30,016 bases of DNA, taken from positions 1-30,016 of the forward strand of contig DATGLE010000262.1 of the NCBI GenBank assembly GCA_035294325.1. Direction: 5' to 3'. Each line of letters starts with the position of its first letter. The stretch's first letter is position 1. The translations under genes were made by a program, and so were the position numbers. Below, one piece after another: positions 29,916 through 30,016 of the stretch. The notes beneath the pieces were generated by a model, which was not told the origin of the DNA, made no database searches, and was given only the letters and a program-made list of their open reading frames with translations. Origin of the DNA: DATGLE01 sp035294325 (GTDB taxonomy: Bacteria > Chloroflexota > Ktedonobacteria > Ktedonobacterales > Ktedonobacteraceae).

Positions 29916-30016
29916 ATGCAAGTGCTTGAGGTTGCGGGTAGCGTAAAAGTCCTAGAGCGACTGGAAACGATCCGCAAACTCAATGCAAAGAGGGAGTGGA
30001 TCAACGATAGGCTCTA
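29916..30016 (+). CDS. ltrA: Group II intron reverse transcriptase/maturase, N-terminal fragment
   Basis: ATG 29916 preceded by AGGAAGGAG (29895-29903). The 33 visible codons include VLERLETIRKLNAKREWIND followed by RLY, which resembles the N terminus of group II intron proteins of the mitochondrial-like class, where a helix of this type precedes the RLY-type start of RT block 0. The remainder is outside the window. It would make the RT/maturase (splicing helper and mobility enzyme). Confidence 0.75.
   Translation, partial: MQVLEVAGSVKVLERLETIRKLNAKREWINDRL

Larger units (their letters stand above)
29149..30016 (+). mobile_element. Group II intron, 5' part (truncated by window end)
   Basis: It begins with the group II consensus GTGCG at 29149, immediately after the tRNA anticodon loop and in sense orientation. 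The long ORF-free stretch 29149-29915 is dense in paired segments and corresponds to ribozyme domains I-III. An RT/maturase ORF begins at 29916, as expected in domain IV. Candidate EBS1 and EBS2 at 29413-29432 match the exon. The ORF start resembles mitochondrial-like-class intron proteins, which usually go with IIA ribozymes; domains V and VI and the 3' end are outside the window. Confidence 0.88.

Overview
The window looks like a chromosomal segment of a Chloroflexota bacterium, most likely class Ktedonobacteria. This is inferred from moderately high GC, an abundance of XRE-TPR regulators, an AT-hook/HTH/GAF regulator, a Zn-finger anti-sigma-like protein beside a divergent sigma-like protein, and many structured intergenic spacers. 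No rRNA or CRISPR was seen. The only tRNA is a broken one at the right edge.

Layout. 1-4.4 kb: a fatty-acid beta-oxidation operon on + (acyl-CoA dehydrogenase tail, an SRPBCC-like gene broken by an in-frame TGA, thiolase fadA, FadN-type hydroxyacyl-CoA dehydrogenase/hydratase). 4.5-5.6 kb: an orphan UgpC/MsmX-type sugar ABC ATPase. 6.3-12.4 kb: small regulators and hypotheticals (76-aa protein, SAM methyltransferase, AT-hook/HTH/GAF regulator, single-TM protein, excisionase-like HTH, degenerate GGDEF plus MshEN fusion, OmpR-type response regulator). 12.8-18.2 kb: housekeeping (cytidine deaminase, GCS2 carboxylate-amine ligase, penicillin-binding transpeptidase, chorismate synthase). 18.6-24.2 kb: an XRE-TPR regulator with moaC, an anti-sigma-like/sigma-like operon, and a second XRE-TPR regulator. 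24.7-28.9 kb: rsmI, a 15-copy purine-rich tandem array, malate dehydrogenase and an APC permease. 29.1-30.0 kb: a tRNA-Gln(CUG) gene, with its own promoter, interrupted exactly at the 3' side of its anticodon loop by a group II intron whose reverse-transcriptase ORF begins just before the window ends.

Two themes stand out. First, the interrupted tRNA: the intron starts GTGCG immediately after tRNA position 38, and candidate EBS1 and EBS2 in the intron match the anticodon arm perfectly, so a working tRNA from this locus would depend on splicing. Second, the intergenic DNA is full of long perfect palindromes (16-31 bp stems with tiny loops). At least five are tripartite (small GC-rich hairpin, long hairpin, small GC-rich hairpin), some share the tip ATGCGC-NNN-GCGCAT, and three spacers share a GCGCCTGCGGCGCT-like motif. 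They look like a repeat family. A further 121-bp palindromic insert carries a 12-bp target-site-like duplication.

Functional reading: the fad genes degrade acyl-CoAs and malate dehydrogenase acts in central carbon metabolism, but the rest does not form one pathway. All functions are inferred from motifs read by eye; no database search was possible.
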